Positions 1 to 11,875 of a DNA stretch of 64,000 nt are shown piece by piece. The notes beneath the pieces are model-generated. The model was not told the origin of the DNA and did not search any database. It saw nothing but the letters and a program-made list of their open reading frames with translations. Positions within the stretch are counted from its first letter, which is position 1. Every line of letters starts with the position of its first letter. Origin of the DNA: Ligula intestinalis (Eukaryota > Platyhelminthes > Cestoda > Diphyllobothriidea > Diphyllobothriidae); NCBI GenBank assembly GCA_036362985.1, contig JAYGXS010000001.1, positions 50,351,713 through 50,415,712 of the forward strand. Reading direction: 5' to 3'. The position numbers and the translations under genes were made by a program.

Positions 1-655
1 AAATTCACGAGTACAACTAGATTTTCCGAAGATCTTCTTTCTTTTCACTATAACTATGTGTTTATACTACTTGCAATGAGTAAGTAGTAATGTATATTCA
101 CTCTTTCCCACCAGTTAACGGCTGCTAACTTTTTGCCTGCAATCTTGTGAACAATCACAGCTCAAAGGCGTTCGCCTACCTTTCCCTCAATAAAACTGAA
201 CTGAATTGAAATGAAGTGAAAAAACAAGGGTTAGAAGTCTACAAGGTTCTTGCTACGCCAAAGTACGGCGTTCCAACTTTACAATTATTTCGGTAAAGGT
301 ATGCTTGATGGAGTAAGTTCCCTTCCACCCAGCAGCGAGCAGCACGCTCAATAAATACGTACAGTATTTCAAGCCAGGTCTACCTAACGTTTTGTGGAAG
401 GAGGTCCCTATATCGTTAGTCATAAAATTTGCGAGAATAAATCTGGTCATTCTGTGTGCTTTTGGTAAAATCAGGATGCAATACTTGGAAAGATTGCAAA
501 TCGCAGAGCAGGATGCTCATTGGTCAAAAGTCGTCAAATGACGTTGAGGGACCGGACTTGGGCATAGACAGAATGTGGGATTCTTCCCTCAAACTGGGAG
601 TTATTTCAAATTTAAGGATGAGATAAAATGTCTTACACAGGCGCAGCGGCCATAA
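1..655. other. Upstream DNA with a retroposon 3' end
   Basis: No supportable gene. The only structure I recognise is the retroposon tail at about 150-222, listed separately. The 65-codon minus-strand frame at 253-450 has no recognisable motif. Confidence 0.5.
150..222 (+). repeat. 3' end of a non-LTR retroposon with pentamer-like tail
   Basis: 'ggcgttcgcctacc' runs into 'tttccctcaataaaactgaa' and a degenerate TGAAC/TGAAT/TGAAA tail. The same order (GGCGTTC, TTTCCCTCAATAAA, then TGACC repeats) occurs on the minus strand at 59693-59760. An AATAAA followed by a short tandem tail is typical of LINE or SINE 3' ends. Confidence 0.6.
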
Positions 656-745
656 TTATAGACCGATGAAAATTACCGAAAAAAGTAAAGAAGACTGGAA
701 AATATCATTTTCATCTTCCTTGGAACTGCTGACTGCTGACTGGTA
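655..745 (-). repeat. Fragment of SINE-B body
   Basis: Shares 'tagac.gatgaa.attaccga.aaaa' and a CTGACTGCTGACTGG-like block with 840-905, so it is a second, truncated copy of the body of the neighbouring minus-strand SINE. Confidence 0.5.
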
Positions 746-839
746 GTGGAACGTTAATCGATCATGTTATTAGGCATAATCGTCGGGGTGTCTCGGAGCT
801 CACTATCGAGCCCCGCCAGCAGCCCCACAGCGGCTAGTA

Positions 840-1003
840 TAATAGACAGATGAACATTACCGACAAAAATAAGGGACACTGGAGTACCGTCAGTCAGCAG
901 TCAGCCATATCCAACCCCAGGAGTTACAAACCCTGAAATTTGAACCCGAAACCTGCTGGTGAGTAATTCAACGCCCTGCCCATTGAACTACGAGATCGTT
1001 GTC
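840..1003 (-). repeat. tRNA-derived SINE (SINE-B)
   Basis: On the minus strand a tRNA-like head has an A-box-like 'tagttcaatgggcagggcg' (about 968-988) and a B-box-like 'gggttcaaatt' (about 937-947). The body running down to about 840 is partly repeated at 655-745. The head lacks convincing tRNA stems, so this is a SINE rather than a tRNA gene. Confidence 0.55.
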
Positions 1004-1015
1004 CTGTTACAACCG

Positions 1016-4000
1016 GTGAGTCGTTAGTTTTAGCTGTCTCTCGGTTTTAGGCAACAGTGAAGATGTCAAGATTTTTCTATGGCATTAATATAGGTGTGCT
1101 AAAATCCACTTGATGACGGAGGATAATCGTTTTCAATGCGGCGAGTCCGTTATAAAAAAATATTTTTGCGACTTGAACTACGCGTTGACCTTTATATCAC
1201 AAGGAAGTGCTATACTAAAAACCCATAACCTATAAAAACATACTTATGAAGAGGTTCTGGTGGGTGTTTATAAACAATCCTCCAGACATTCGCGTTACGG
1301 CGGGGGGCATTGTTTCTGCTATTGGCATGTTGGTGCCAGTATAACAGATAAATGGGCTCTAATGAGAGGACGGGATCAACCAATATGTTAATTAGTGGGA
1401 TGAGGATGCCTTGCTCATGTATTTGTTTGTGATGAAGCGGCTATGCACCACGTTCATCGCACACGTTTTTCCCATATCCGCCGAGCTCCATTGCGAAGCA
1501 ATTATCAGGACGACTGGCTATGGACGTAGACGCAATGACGGGCAAAACTAAAAGGCATGTATAGACCCGGCGAACATGACCTAGCAAATAATCTCACAGA
1601 AATCAGTACACAAAAAAGTGAGGGCTTGCACCTTAGATGAGTGGGAGTGCTATGGAGTCTGCAGAAAGTAAGAGACATTGTAGTCTGCTCCAAAAAAATA
1701 ACTCATTTACATTTAAGGTCGAAACTTTCGAAAATAGGAGGGTCAGTGTATCTTGATGGTTTTAAACGGGCCAAACGTATTGTTGAAAGGAATGCTGGAG
1801 AAACTGGCACAAGGACTGACAGGCATGAAATTGCATTCATCTCATGCCGATGCAATCGAGGAGACCCACAACCACCCCAAAAGCCGGGTACATTCGCGAG
1901 TTTCATACAAAATACGCGCAGAGTTACCTAGGCCTGCTCTAGCTTTATTTTACTATGTAATTTTAAAACTCGCTGTATTTGCATGGATTTAAAGATTTGA
2001 GAAAGATCGGAATTGGGAATTAGTTCGGTGGTTGACAAAATACAGCCATCTTACGTGTATCGAACACAACTTGGTTCTCAACTCCACACAGAACCGGTTA
2101 TAGTCTGGGAGTCTCGGGTCTCACATGAACCGGATTCTCATAAAGATCGCTTCAATAAGAAGCTCTTACGTCTAATTTTGATTTATACTGCACGTTTCGG
2201 CTATTTAGTAACCTTTCAAGACATAACACACGGCATGTCGTGATACAGTCTCAAAGCGCATTTTATTTGTAGTTGGAATCTAGACGATGCACAGCAGCTG
2301 CGTCGATTTCACCTTTTCGTTCCTCGTCCATTAAACAGGCCTAGATTTGGAATCGGGCATACTTATATGGGTCCTACCGATAGCCTCAGGTATAGGAACC
2401 CTCCTTCCCGTAATGCAGGTGACCTGACGCTGAATTGCATAAATGTTAAATATCCTATGTCCGAACCCTAAAATTATGCAAACTAGACCATAAACATGAC
2501 CCTAATCTTAACGCTTTACCTCATTTCCCTGAAATTTAACGCAAATCCACCTACCTTACTGAATATTTCCTTTTCCTATCCCGCCGAGGAGCCCTATCAG
2601 ATGAAATGGACAATCAAGGTCGATGTGCGGAAACTCAACTTTAGTGAGACACTTGCTCCAAAAGAGGACCTAATTATCCCACTGACTGTCAAGCATACAA
2701 GCCACGACTAGTAACGCGCTGTGATATTTTCATGTATGTGATATCCTTTATACTGCTGAGTTCGCTAAATTGTCATAAGGAAGAGTATTGCAGTATGGGT
2801 CTCATTCATTGTTCACTCTCCCTGTTCGAGTCAGTCGAATTAGAATAAGGTCGTTTGCGAATCCAACCTCAGTTAAACGCTTGCAACAGACATTTACGGC
2901 AGTAGTCAAGGTCTAAGTCGACATTAGTGTGGCAATACAGATACATGCCATGAGACCACCTGGTTCTTTTTCTGATTGAAAATGATGGTATTACAGTCTA
3001 TTTTAGGCACAGTCGTCCGATGGTTTGACTGCCTCAGACAACAACATCCACCGTATGCTCCATGGAGTGGGCAAAACACCGGTAACTTTAGAGTTTATTC
3101 ATTTATAATGAGATGGATTTACACCGCATCTGCAGCATCTTCTTTCACACGCATTACTTAAATAAAGTTAGGATGACTGAATGTGGGCATTGGTGTATCG
3201 CAGGGGGTTATATAAGTTTAACCCTAGCAACTGCGATCTTCAGGCCCGGTTCTTTAGGAGAAGAGAAGTCATGGGAGACCACGAAACCCCCCTTCGCGCT
3301 GGTGTTTCACACCAATCCTAAGGATACATTAATTGGCTCGTGATATCATATAAAAACAGAACCACGCCCCCTCTCCAACTAACACACACACACAAGCTTT
3401 CCCAAGACCAGTTTCGCCCGGAGTAGCGTTGTTGTTGAACATTTGTTGTTCCCTTTTACAGAGTCAGGCAATTTGGCCAACTCCCTTCACTCTTGACGTT
3501 GTGTATCCATTGCTGAGGTTTGTGCATCGTTTATTCTTTAATATTACTGCTTAATAGTACCATACTACCTTGATAGTTGTTACCGTCGGGTTCGGACGCA
3601 CGTGTGACTGCTGGATACAGAGTATGAGAGGTCAAGAGGACGAACTAGCATGCTTGACCATCTGACTCTCTAACGCTGGTGTTAGACGACGCGTTGGCCG
3701 GTGCATTCCCCGAGTGAAGAATTGTTTTGGCCAAATTAAGCCGCATCACCGAATATGGATTGGGCTTGTCATTGCACTTGTTTGTAGACTGGGACCCGTG
3801 AACCATGACTCAAGTACCTCATGACTCACGTGATTGTCATCCCTCGTGAGCATGTCGGCTTCATCAAACTTGAATATGTGGCCGGGTCTCGTCGAATGAG
3901 CGGCTAGACGAGTAGCCGCGACAACTGGGTCAAGAAGGGGGGAAGGGGGGAGACGGACAACTGGCTCTCCACCAAAACGTCCCTTCACGGGATTTCATCT

Positions 4001-7000
4001 TCGGGAGTCGAAATGACTGTCTCTGGCATCAGCGAGAAGTCGATAGCATTGTGGGGACCGAACAGGGGGGGGAGGGACGTAGAGAATTCCAAACTTGTTC
4101 AGCCGGAAATAAAATGTGCAACACACCCAAGTCCACCACATGTGATAAAAGTTCAGCATATCATGATCCGCATGCCAGCCATCAAGGAAGTAGAGCGTAA
4201 AGTGGTCCTTATCTTTGATAGGGGAGACATAAACCGTCATAAGTATGCAGTAGCATAGTTAGTGTATCAGATAAATACTGCAACTTCTTGTGTAAAAATT
4301 ACTCATTTTTGCAATTGTCTCTGATGGTGGATCTGCGCTGGATTTCGAAATGTCGGAATCTAAAATAGAGGTATTCCAACAGCTACACACTAGTAAATAA
4401 TAACAAAGACGTTGGGAATTAAAAGCAGCATGCTTATTCAGCGTCTTATTCGAAGTTGTGTCAAGTTAATTACAAAGCATATTTAACTGAGCAAAACAAA
4501 AAGCTGTTAAATTTCGCCACGCTCCAATCCAAAAAAGCAAAAATGTTGATAAGGAGCAGGAATAAAATACTGAGGAAGCGCAATAAATGAAGACTATCTC
4601 ACCGTCACAATTGGGGGCAGCGATTCGCCACCTGTGAGTGAGATTCCAACGGCTACCGGAGCCATGCAGCTGAACCCGAGATAAGCAAGGTCCTGCAGAT
4701 GATCATCGAAGAATGGCGACACATACGAAACGTCTGCTCTAGAGTTGAACGCGCGTAGCCTGAACGATGGGAGAATATATTAACAAGTGGAGTTTAGAGA
4801 ACGCACAATAACAGATACGTAGGACAGATACGATAGATCATCTCTCTTCTATGTAGCGATCAACTGTCCAAGCCTGTTCAATAGATGATGCAGAGAATGG
4901 GCGCAATGCTTAACGAGGTGTGAAGTCTGCTTCTTGGCGTGCCAAGATACGAACCCACCCTTCTCGAGTACTGCAGTGGATATTGTCTCGAGCGGACCAA
5001 ACCAAACCCAAGTAACACGTGCTATAAGCCGTCCTGACACCCATTTTGATCCAGCGCAGCCCATCGTAGGCGTCATGACAACTGTGCCCTATCATGAGTG
5101 AGAATGGCTATTTCCATCAAAGTATGTTTCTGGCTTAGGTGGTGTGTGTGGGTATTTTTTGATCGGGGTTACGATGTGTGGTGAGATGCCTGGTGTTGGT
5201 GCTCGAGTGCTGTTACTGCTTACGGTGATGCTAGTAAGTAAGCAATCAGTGAGGGTGAATAGAATCGAGCCGAAGACCTAGCATGAGTGCGGACTCCACG
5301 AGTAAAATTGCGGTCGGTTGCGAGGGGGCAAGTGGTGCTTTGGGGCAATGTGTGTGAACTCAATTTTCGTAGCAGTCGCACGACATGCTCTATATTCTGT
5401 ACTCCAGGTTCGTGCAACAAACGAGATATGCAAGCCGGCCTGGCCAGCTCATTGGTAGGCCACGTACTTGCTCAAACCGGAAGGCTTCAACAATATGCAT
5501 CGGCGTAATTTGCACTTTGCTATTACGCTGAATGTATATGTTTCCTTTCCCAGACACAAGCCCACTGCCAAACTTGTCAACCAATCGGTTACGAGAGTGA
5601 GCCAGTGGCTGAAAAATGTACCAAGTCCTTCTGTGCGTGTATCCGGCTACATCGAACGACCTGTAAGTGAGACGTGTGGACCCTTACGGCCGGCGTTTGG
5701 CTTGCCCTATCGATAAGAGTAAAAGGCCATGTGCTTGCTGCAGAAAATAAGCATGGTGTCACCCGGTTTTCGGATGCACGTGCAGTAGAGGCGGTTTACA
5801 GAAAGTTTACTTGGGGATGGGGGTGGGGGTTTGGGTGTCCAGCCATGGTAATCAGTGTGTGGGTAACATAAGGTCCCATCACTTGCCTTGCAGATCTGGT
5901 AATTGCTCATGGCTGTCCTTAACGGAAATAAAATTATTACATATGGTTCTTTGAACATAGTCATTGCCTAGCCGCCTCACCGGTAACCACTTCTACTGGC
6001 GGTCTAAACCAGAAGAGAATATCCGGTGCGCCCTTTGTCCACACGCTCGGTACTTCTGCTATCCTTCCCTTTCCCTCCGCCTGCGCAATTTCAAAATTCA
6101 TCAAGAGAAGAAAGCCTGCCATCCCTTAAGCAGTCCAGGATAATTCAGGTCACCCCCCTTCTAAACGAACTGTGACCCATAGTGGAGTTTGCAGCCGTCT
6201 AGGATGTTTCGGCAGCCCTAGTTTTGGACAGCACTGCTTAAATCCTCGCGAACGACGGGGCTAGTAAAGGTGCCATAAGCAAACATTGGGATCACATCAC
6301 CTGCATGTCAACCGTGGCTGGCAGGTGCGCCGGTCGCAGTCGAAACAATTAAGCAAACAAGCCTCAACCTCGCAGGGTCCACCAACGATGCACCCAGCAA
6401 GTAAGCTAAATACATTTCTGTTAAACTCCCCTGCTCAATTTTGCTCACTTTCTTCAACAATCAGCTGCCCCTGCAACCGAAAGACCTATAGTGGCCAAAC
6501 TCCGAGTGAAACGCTCAATTTCTTGTTTCCCACGACTGCTTGCCCGTGCACACCAATTTCTGTCGACCATAATGCGGATTGGCTGACTTATACATGACCT
6601 AGCTGGAGAAGATGTGATGAATTCCGCGCTCTACCACATCAGGCGCTGCCCTCGTGGCTACACGCGCGCGTTTATCGTAGTGGCTTAAGTAAATAGGAAA
6701 AACTCTGCGACCTTTAGGTCCAGTTCTGTATGAAAAGAGAAGAAATGAGATAACAGTTTGAACTAATAGTTTATTCTGCACAGAACTAGTGGAGAAACGG
6801 TAGGAGGAAACGGACTGTCGGACAAGTGCATGCCCGGCCGCGAGGAGGCCGAGTCCGAAGCGTATGAGTGTGACACTCTTTACAGCGTCTACAAAGCGGT
6901 ATTTGTTTGAGTCAGCCTTGAAGGTGATCAGCTAGGCGTTTTGGATTCCGCCTACAAGTACGCATATGCTAACAGCCGCGAGTGGTAAGAAGTTGAGTTT

Positions 7001-7179
7001 TAGTGCAGCTGGTGGCAACTGTGATGGACCGTTCTACAGGCAGGCAAAGAGTTGCAATCACGTAACCTCATGCGTGACGTTGTGAAGAAGATGGAAGGCC
7101 CTATAGGTTTACTACACGCTCGTTTGGTTACCTACCTCCTCCAATTTATTCTTCCTGACTTCTGTTCAACATACAGTAT
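1016..7179. other. Intergenic or upstream DNA, no gene recognised
   Basis: Many short open frames overlap on both strands, but none shows codon structure, splice context or a family motif. At about 3236-3280 a short stretch ('ggcccggttctttaggagaa') matches the start of the dispersed repeat found at 31.4 and 36.3 kb. Otherwise unassigned. Confidence 0.5.
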
Positions 7180-8100
7180 TCCTCCCATCTGGAGTCCCAA
7201 TTTATCTTTTCCCACGCGGAAATGGGCTTGAATATCACAGCAATAAGGGTCTTCCTTATTGACCTAAGCCACTGCCATTGACCTGCCAGCTACAGAGGAC
7301 AATTATACCATGGAGCCGGGGTGGTGTCAACTACGGAATGTCATTTAGTCTACCACCATCGACCTCCTCTGACGCACACGCCGTCAACAACAGGACTGAT
7401 TTAGTGACAATGAAGCCGAATTCAGAAACTTACATGCAAGTGAGCACTTGAGATCAGCAAATGACTATTTGTATGTCCAATATGCTGAGGATATGATTCT
7501 TGGTCATCCTCTCCAGGTACTGGACTAGACTACCTCTCAGCATGCTCGTCAGCAAATGGTCTTTTACTAAATAATCGTAAATCACTTCAGTTCTTTTTCC
7601 GATTGTGACCCTTTCCCATTCTTAAATCCTTCGACATTCTGTCCAACGACGTATCATCTTTGAGGTATCTTGATGTTGCTCTGACATCCAAATTTTTATT
7701 TTTCCTGCATACTGAAATTATTCTTATTTAAATTCGTAAACCTTTTTATTATATCCGTCGTTTACGTTCCTTGTACAAACCTCAATGCCTAATCTGGCGA
7801 TTTATAGATGCATGCATTCTCCGCTTATCATTTTTATATCCCTGCTATTTTTCTATTTTTGCTTAAAATGAGTTGCTGACTGCTAAACGTAACCTTCTTA
7901 GGTCCTTTTCAGCTGCCCGTGTTTCTTGTGTTTTTTTATTTGTCATATAGCACAACGGTCCTTCACAAGGGTCAATCATTTCGCTGCTTTAATTCTGGAC
8001 GATGACTGCAAAGTCCTCTCGTAGCATACGCCGATGTTGTAAATCGGTATATCAGCGTTCCCTATTTCCATTTCTAGCATCCTACTTCTTGCATAAAGCG
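7180..8100 (+). pseudogene. Decayed LINE reverse transcriptase fragment
   Basis: Broken frames carry the order of a LINE RT C-terminal half. A YADD-box relic 'YVQYAEDMILG' lies at 7472-7504, then 'SACSSANGLLLNNRKSLQFF' (about 7538-7597, the 'NGL.LN..KS' motif). A thumb/connection-like stretch follows ('RKPFYYIRRLRSLYKPQ', 'IDACILRLSFLYPCYF'), and a final 'SIRRCCKSVYQR' at about 8020-8060. Several stops and frameshifts interrupt it. The layout differs from the LINE at 47-51 kb, so it is probably another family. Clade not assignable by eye. Confidence 0.65.
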
Positions 8101-11100
8101 AATGAAATACAGAAACTGGCATTGAAACTGTATTTATACTATGTGTGCATTTACGTTAACTATTTAATTGTTGCCTGTTTCACTAATGTATCCTCTGGGC
8201 TCAGTGAATGGAGTGGGTTTTCCTACCACAAACGAAGGAGTCAGAAAATCGCCTTGGACGTGGGCCTTAATGAAGTAAAACAGAAGCCGGTTAGTCTCAG
8301 ACAAAGATTGACTGATTTAATAAGTATATCCGTTTATTCTATGAAGCAGAACTACTCAAGTGAATGGAGCACAAGCAAAATGAACCGCCGGCTTCCGAAA
8401 ACCCACAGATTAAGGCGCATGTGGGGTTAAGCAGGTACTCAAGTATGCTTTTAATAGAACCCATGACACTGCAGACAGAGCATCAACGTTGATACAACCC
8501 CTAGGAAATCTTGGTGATTGTTCTTAACCATATGGTGATCCTTTACGGTAACTGGGGCCTGAATTTCAAACTATCCCACTGAATTAACCCCATATATTAC
8601 CATTCTCGAGGAAAAAGCTCAGTTATCCTTTATAGAAAAAGGACTCGAAGTGTAATGTTGGGGTAGCAAATGTCATTTTCCCACTCATCATAATGAATTA
8701 AGTCGAAACTTATGGGGGGATTTTGGAATCATGTGGGTACACAGTAAACTGAACGTACGCTGATTCACAGGCATTATTGGTCAAGATGAAACCCAAACGC
8801 AGACATAAGGTCCCGCGATTTGTCCTTAAATTAGGCTTTTAAAAGGACGCTTACGAGAGAACCCCGCCTTACCAATCTACGGGGTCTAGCCCAATGAAAG
8901 TTTACGCACTAAAATATGTGGTCAAATGCCGATATCAGTTGAAACAAAATGTTGCATTTTCGTTGCAAGCATTTTCTCAACAGAATCTCAGTAGATCTAC
9001 TTCTACTATCTTTAAAGTTTAGGGTTCATCCAAAGTTTGAGACTACCGGCAGGGGTATCGTCACGTCAAATGCATTGAAACCTGGGGTTATTTTACGAAA
9101 GTGCTGTCAGTGCGAACCTTAAGAAGTATGTACAGATTGATAGGACTGAGACGGCTGTAATCGGCTATCAGAAAGAATCATTCAATTGGCAAACATGAGC
9201 GTGGTCAGTAGTATGATAAAAGCATACTTATTTGCATCACCAAAGAATCCAGCAGTACCAGCTTGTAAAACGAAATCTCTGCACTACTCAAGCGTGTCAT
9301 CTGAGTGTTCTTCTTGTTGGCCATGGCAAAAGAAGTCAGCGGTTACGTGATAAAAGCAGAATTTATTATATATTCCATCCTCTAGGACATAAATTGATGT
9401 TTACCACAAAAGTTTCCTCGCCGCCGCTAAAACATGAAACCACGAAATTAGCCTCGTCTTCAGGAAATTCAAAAATTTTCGATTCTCTTGTGGAAAATTG
9501 AGTAGGCTCCCATGTTTTAATTAACCTTTTAACTGGACACTTTGTAATCCAACTACAATATTACTTAGACTGTTGTGCTATCACTTGAGGGCTCGGTAAC
9601 CCGAGACATCAACGCAAAGCTTTCATAGCAGTCTGTAATCATTATAAGTTAGTGTTACTTCCACGTCAGTCTATTTGTAGTCGTTGCTAACAGCTTATGA
9701 AACTGTGGCTCAACAGGCGGCATATTCTACTCGGTGGCCAAGTGAATCTAGACCCGAGGCATGGTTGGATATGGATAACGAGTACACTAGACACATCACT
9801 TTTGATGTAAGTTAGGTTGAAGTTGGGAAAGCTAGAACGTAAATCTGACTTCAATTCTGATCCGTTGAGGTCAATTCCACGTGGTGCTACTTACCTTTTA
9901 CTAAAGGGTGAGTTTAGCTCTCATTACATTTTCAGCGATAAATGCTATTGTAACTCTGATCATATATTCGTTTGGATTTTTTTCACAGCTCCTTGCCTAA
10001 GCACTGCATTGTTGACTCTTATTCCAAACTAAGCTTATGTGACCAGATTCCTGAGCTATAGTAAGGTTGCTCAAATTTATGCCCCCAAGCTGAATATAAA
10101 ATTACTTTTTGATTTTCTTTATCTGCTATAGGCTAACTCAAACCTGAAATAATACGTCTGTCAGTGTGTTATTCATTCATGCATGCACAAGAAGAGCTAA
10201 CCAAGTCATCTGGCATTATTCCCTTGGGTAAGGGACATTTTTACATGACAGTTTTAACATTAACAACTGATGATTTAGTCAGGGTTTTAAGAGAGTCATC
10301 TTAACTTTCAGGGCCTAGATAGTCATACTAAAAGTTTTATTTCCTTATTATATCTGTAACACGCTTTCAGAACGTGCAACATCTATTCATGTCATTTTTT
10401 ATAGTCTACTTCTGGAAATTCAAGCCTGACTTTAAAATTCCTAAATACTATAAGTGCAGTTCTAAGCTTCCCTAAAAACCATACTGCCAGCACAAAATAG
10501 TCAAGAAATGAACCAAAAAACGATTGATGCAATGTGGCTGTTTTTATTAGTATTTGGCCAAGAGCTTATAGTTATGATACCGAGTTAAATATATCATACC
10601 TAATTCTGAATTCGGCGCTAAGCCACATAGACAATCTCTGCTGATTTCCTGTGCATAAAATGTTGGTTAACGCGTCTGGTTACGCACCGTTTTGAGCCAT
10701 ATGCTTGTTTGCGCTTCCTGTGATCTGTTGCTAATGTAATCAAACCATGACAACAAGGATGCTTCGAGCCAACTAGCGTCCTGAACAGCAAAATGGCCAA
10801 GCACTCGACCTCTTACGATTTATGCTGAGGCAGAACGACGAGGCCTTCAAAAGATTGTTGTTGCATTTAGAAGAGGCCGACTGAAGACTCGGAAGAAATA
10901 ATTTTTGTGTGAAAGACCGTTCAAGGTACCTGAAAAGTTTGACATTTCTATGCATATTTATTTCCACTGGTCAACAATTAACAGATTTCCTGTTGATTAG
11001 CGTTCATTCCGATTTATTTAGCTGTGCTCTGTAAAAAGCATTGTGTTTGTGGATTATATGTATTAGATAATCCTAGATAATATATCCTGTGTTTGAGCGT

Positions 11101-11750
11101 CTTTGTAGTAATCGATAAATGCGCTTTTTTATCACAAAATTGATTGTACGTTCGAATTTTTATCTTGACTACACGTCGCGTAGGAAGTGTCAGCTTAACC
11201 CCTGGACGACATGCGTTCAGGCTAATGCCCTGCCTGTCTCACGTAACAACACTGCACTCATACCTCATTTTTTTGATGAAATATTCTCATTTCTTTACAA
11301 AATATTTTAAATGAATATTGAAGACATCTTTTCACCACAATTTTGGCTGATAAGCGTCTATGCCTTAATGAATTTGAACAGGAATAAAAACATTTAACGC
11401 CTTCTTCCTTTCTTCATCCTTGCTTGAGGCTTAAATAGCCCATAGGAACAGGGAAAGGGCTTGGTTTATGTAGTGAATGAGAACTACTCCGCAAGAAATC
11501 TGAGGAACAGTTTCATAACTTAGTACGGGAAGGGAATAATTTCCAACGGCGCAGGTCAAATCATCTCTTATCAATAAATGTCGACATTTTTAACTAAGAG
11601 TTCAATTCTAAAATCACAGAATGTTAAAATAATTTTGAAACGATAACCTTTCATGAATACAATATATGTTCCGTCATTTAAAAGAGCCATTAATAATGGA
11701 GGAATATGCTTCGCGAACGGAATTTGTTGCAAATATTAGAATATTTTTAG
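8101..11750. other. Upstream DNA, no gene recognised
   Basis: The longest frame (8002-8430) starts inside the decayed RT and has no coherent motif after it. No promoter or first exon of the CEP135-like gene could be pinned down here, although missing 5' exons might lie in this stretch. Confidence 0.45.
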
Positions 11751-11751
11751 A

Positions 11752-11875
11752 ATGTCCATGTCGAAGACGGAGCTTGAGGAGAAGATCAACCAGCTATTGA
11801 GGGAAAATTCAATCCTTTCAAAACACAACAAACTCTTGGAGTTTAAGCTCTCTCAGTTTCCAGGACGGACAACAT
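11752..11875 (+). CDS. cep135: CEP135-like exon 1 (first exon seen)
   Basis: Opens with ATG at 11752 and encodes 41 residues plus one base. The motif 'LEEKINQLLRENSILSKHNK' is coiled coil and ends at a good donor (T|gtaagc). The leftover T joins AT at the start of exon 2 to give Tyr, so the phase fits. An acceptor-like 'atatttttag' ends at 11750, one base before the AATG. The ATG could therefore be internal, with real 5' exons further upstream. The sequence faintly resembles the 'LENARLSRENNEL' region of human CEP135, which lies after the conserved N-terminal domain. That favours missing upstream exons. Confidence 0.6.

Noticed and set aside
8002..8430. 142-codon open frame on the + strand
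   Set aside because: Its first part is the tail of the decayed reverse transcriptase; the rest has no domain, splice context or coding bias.
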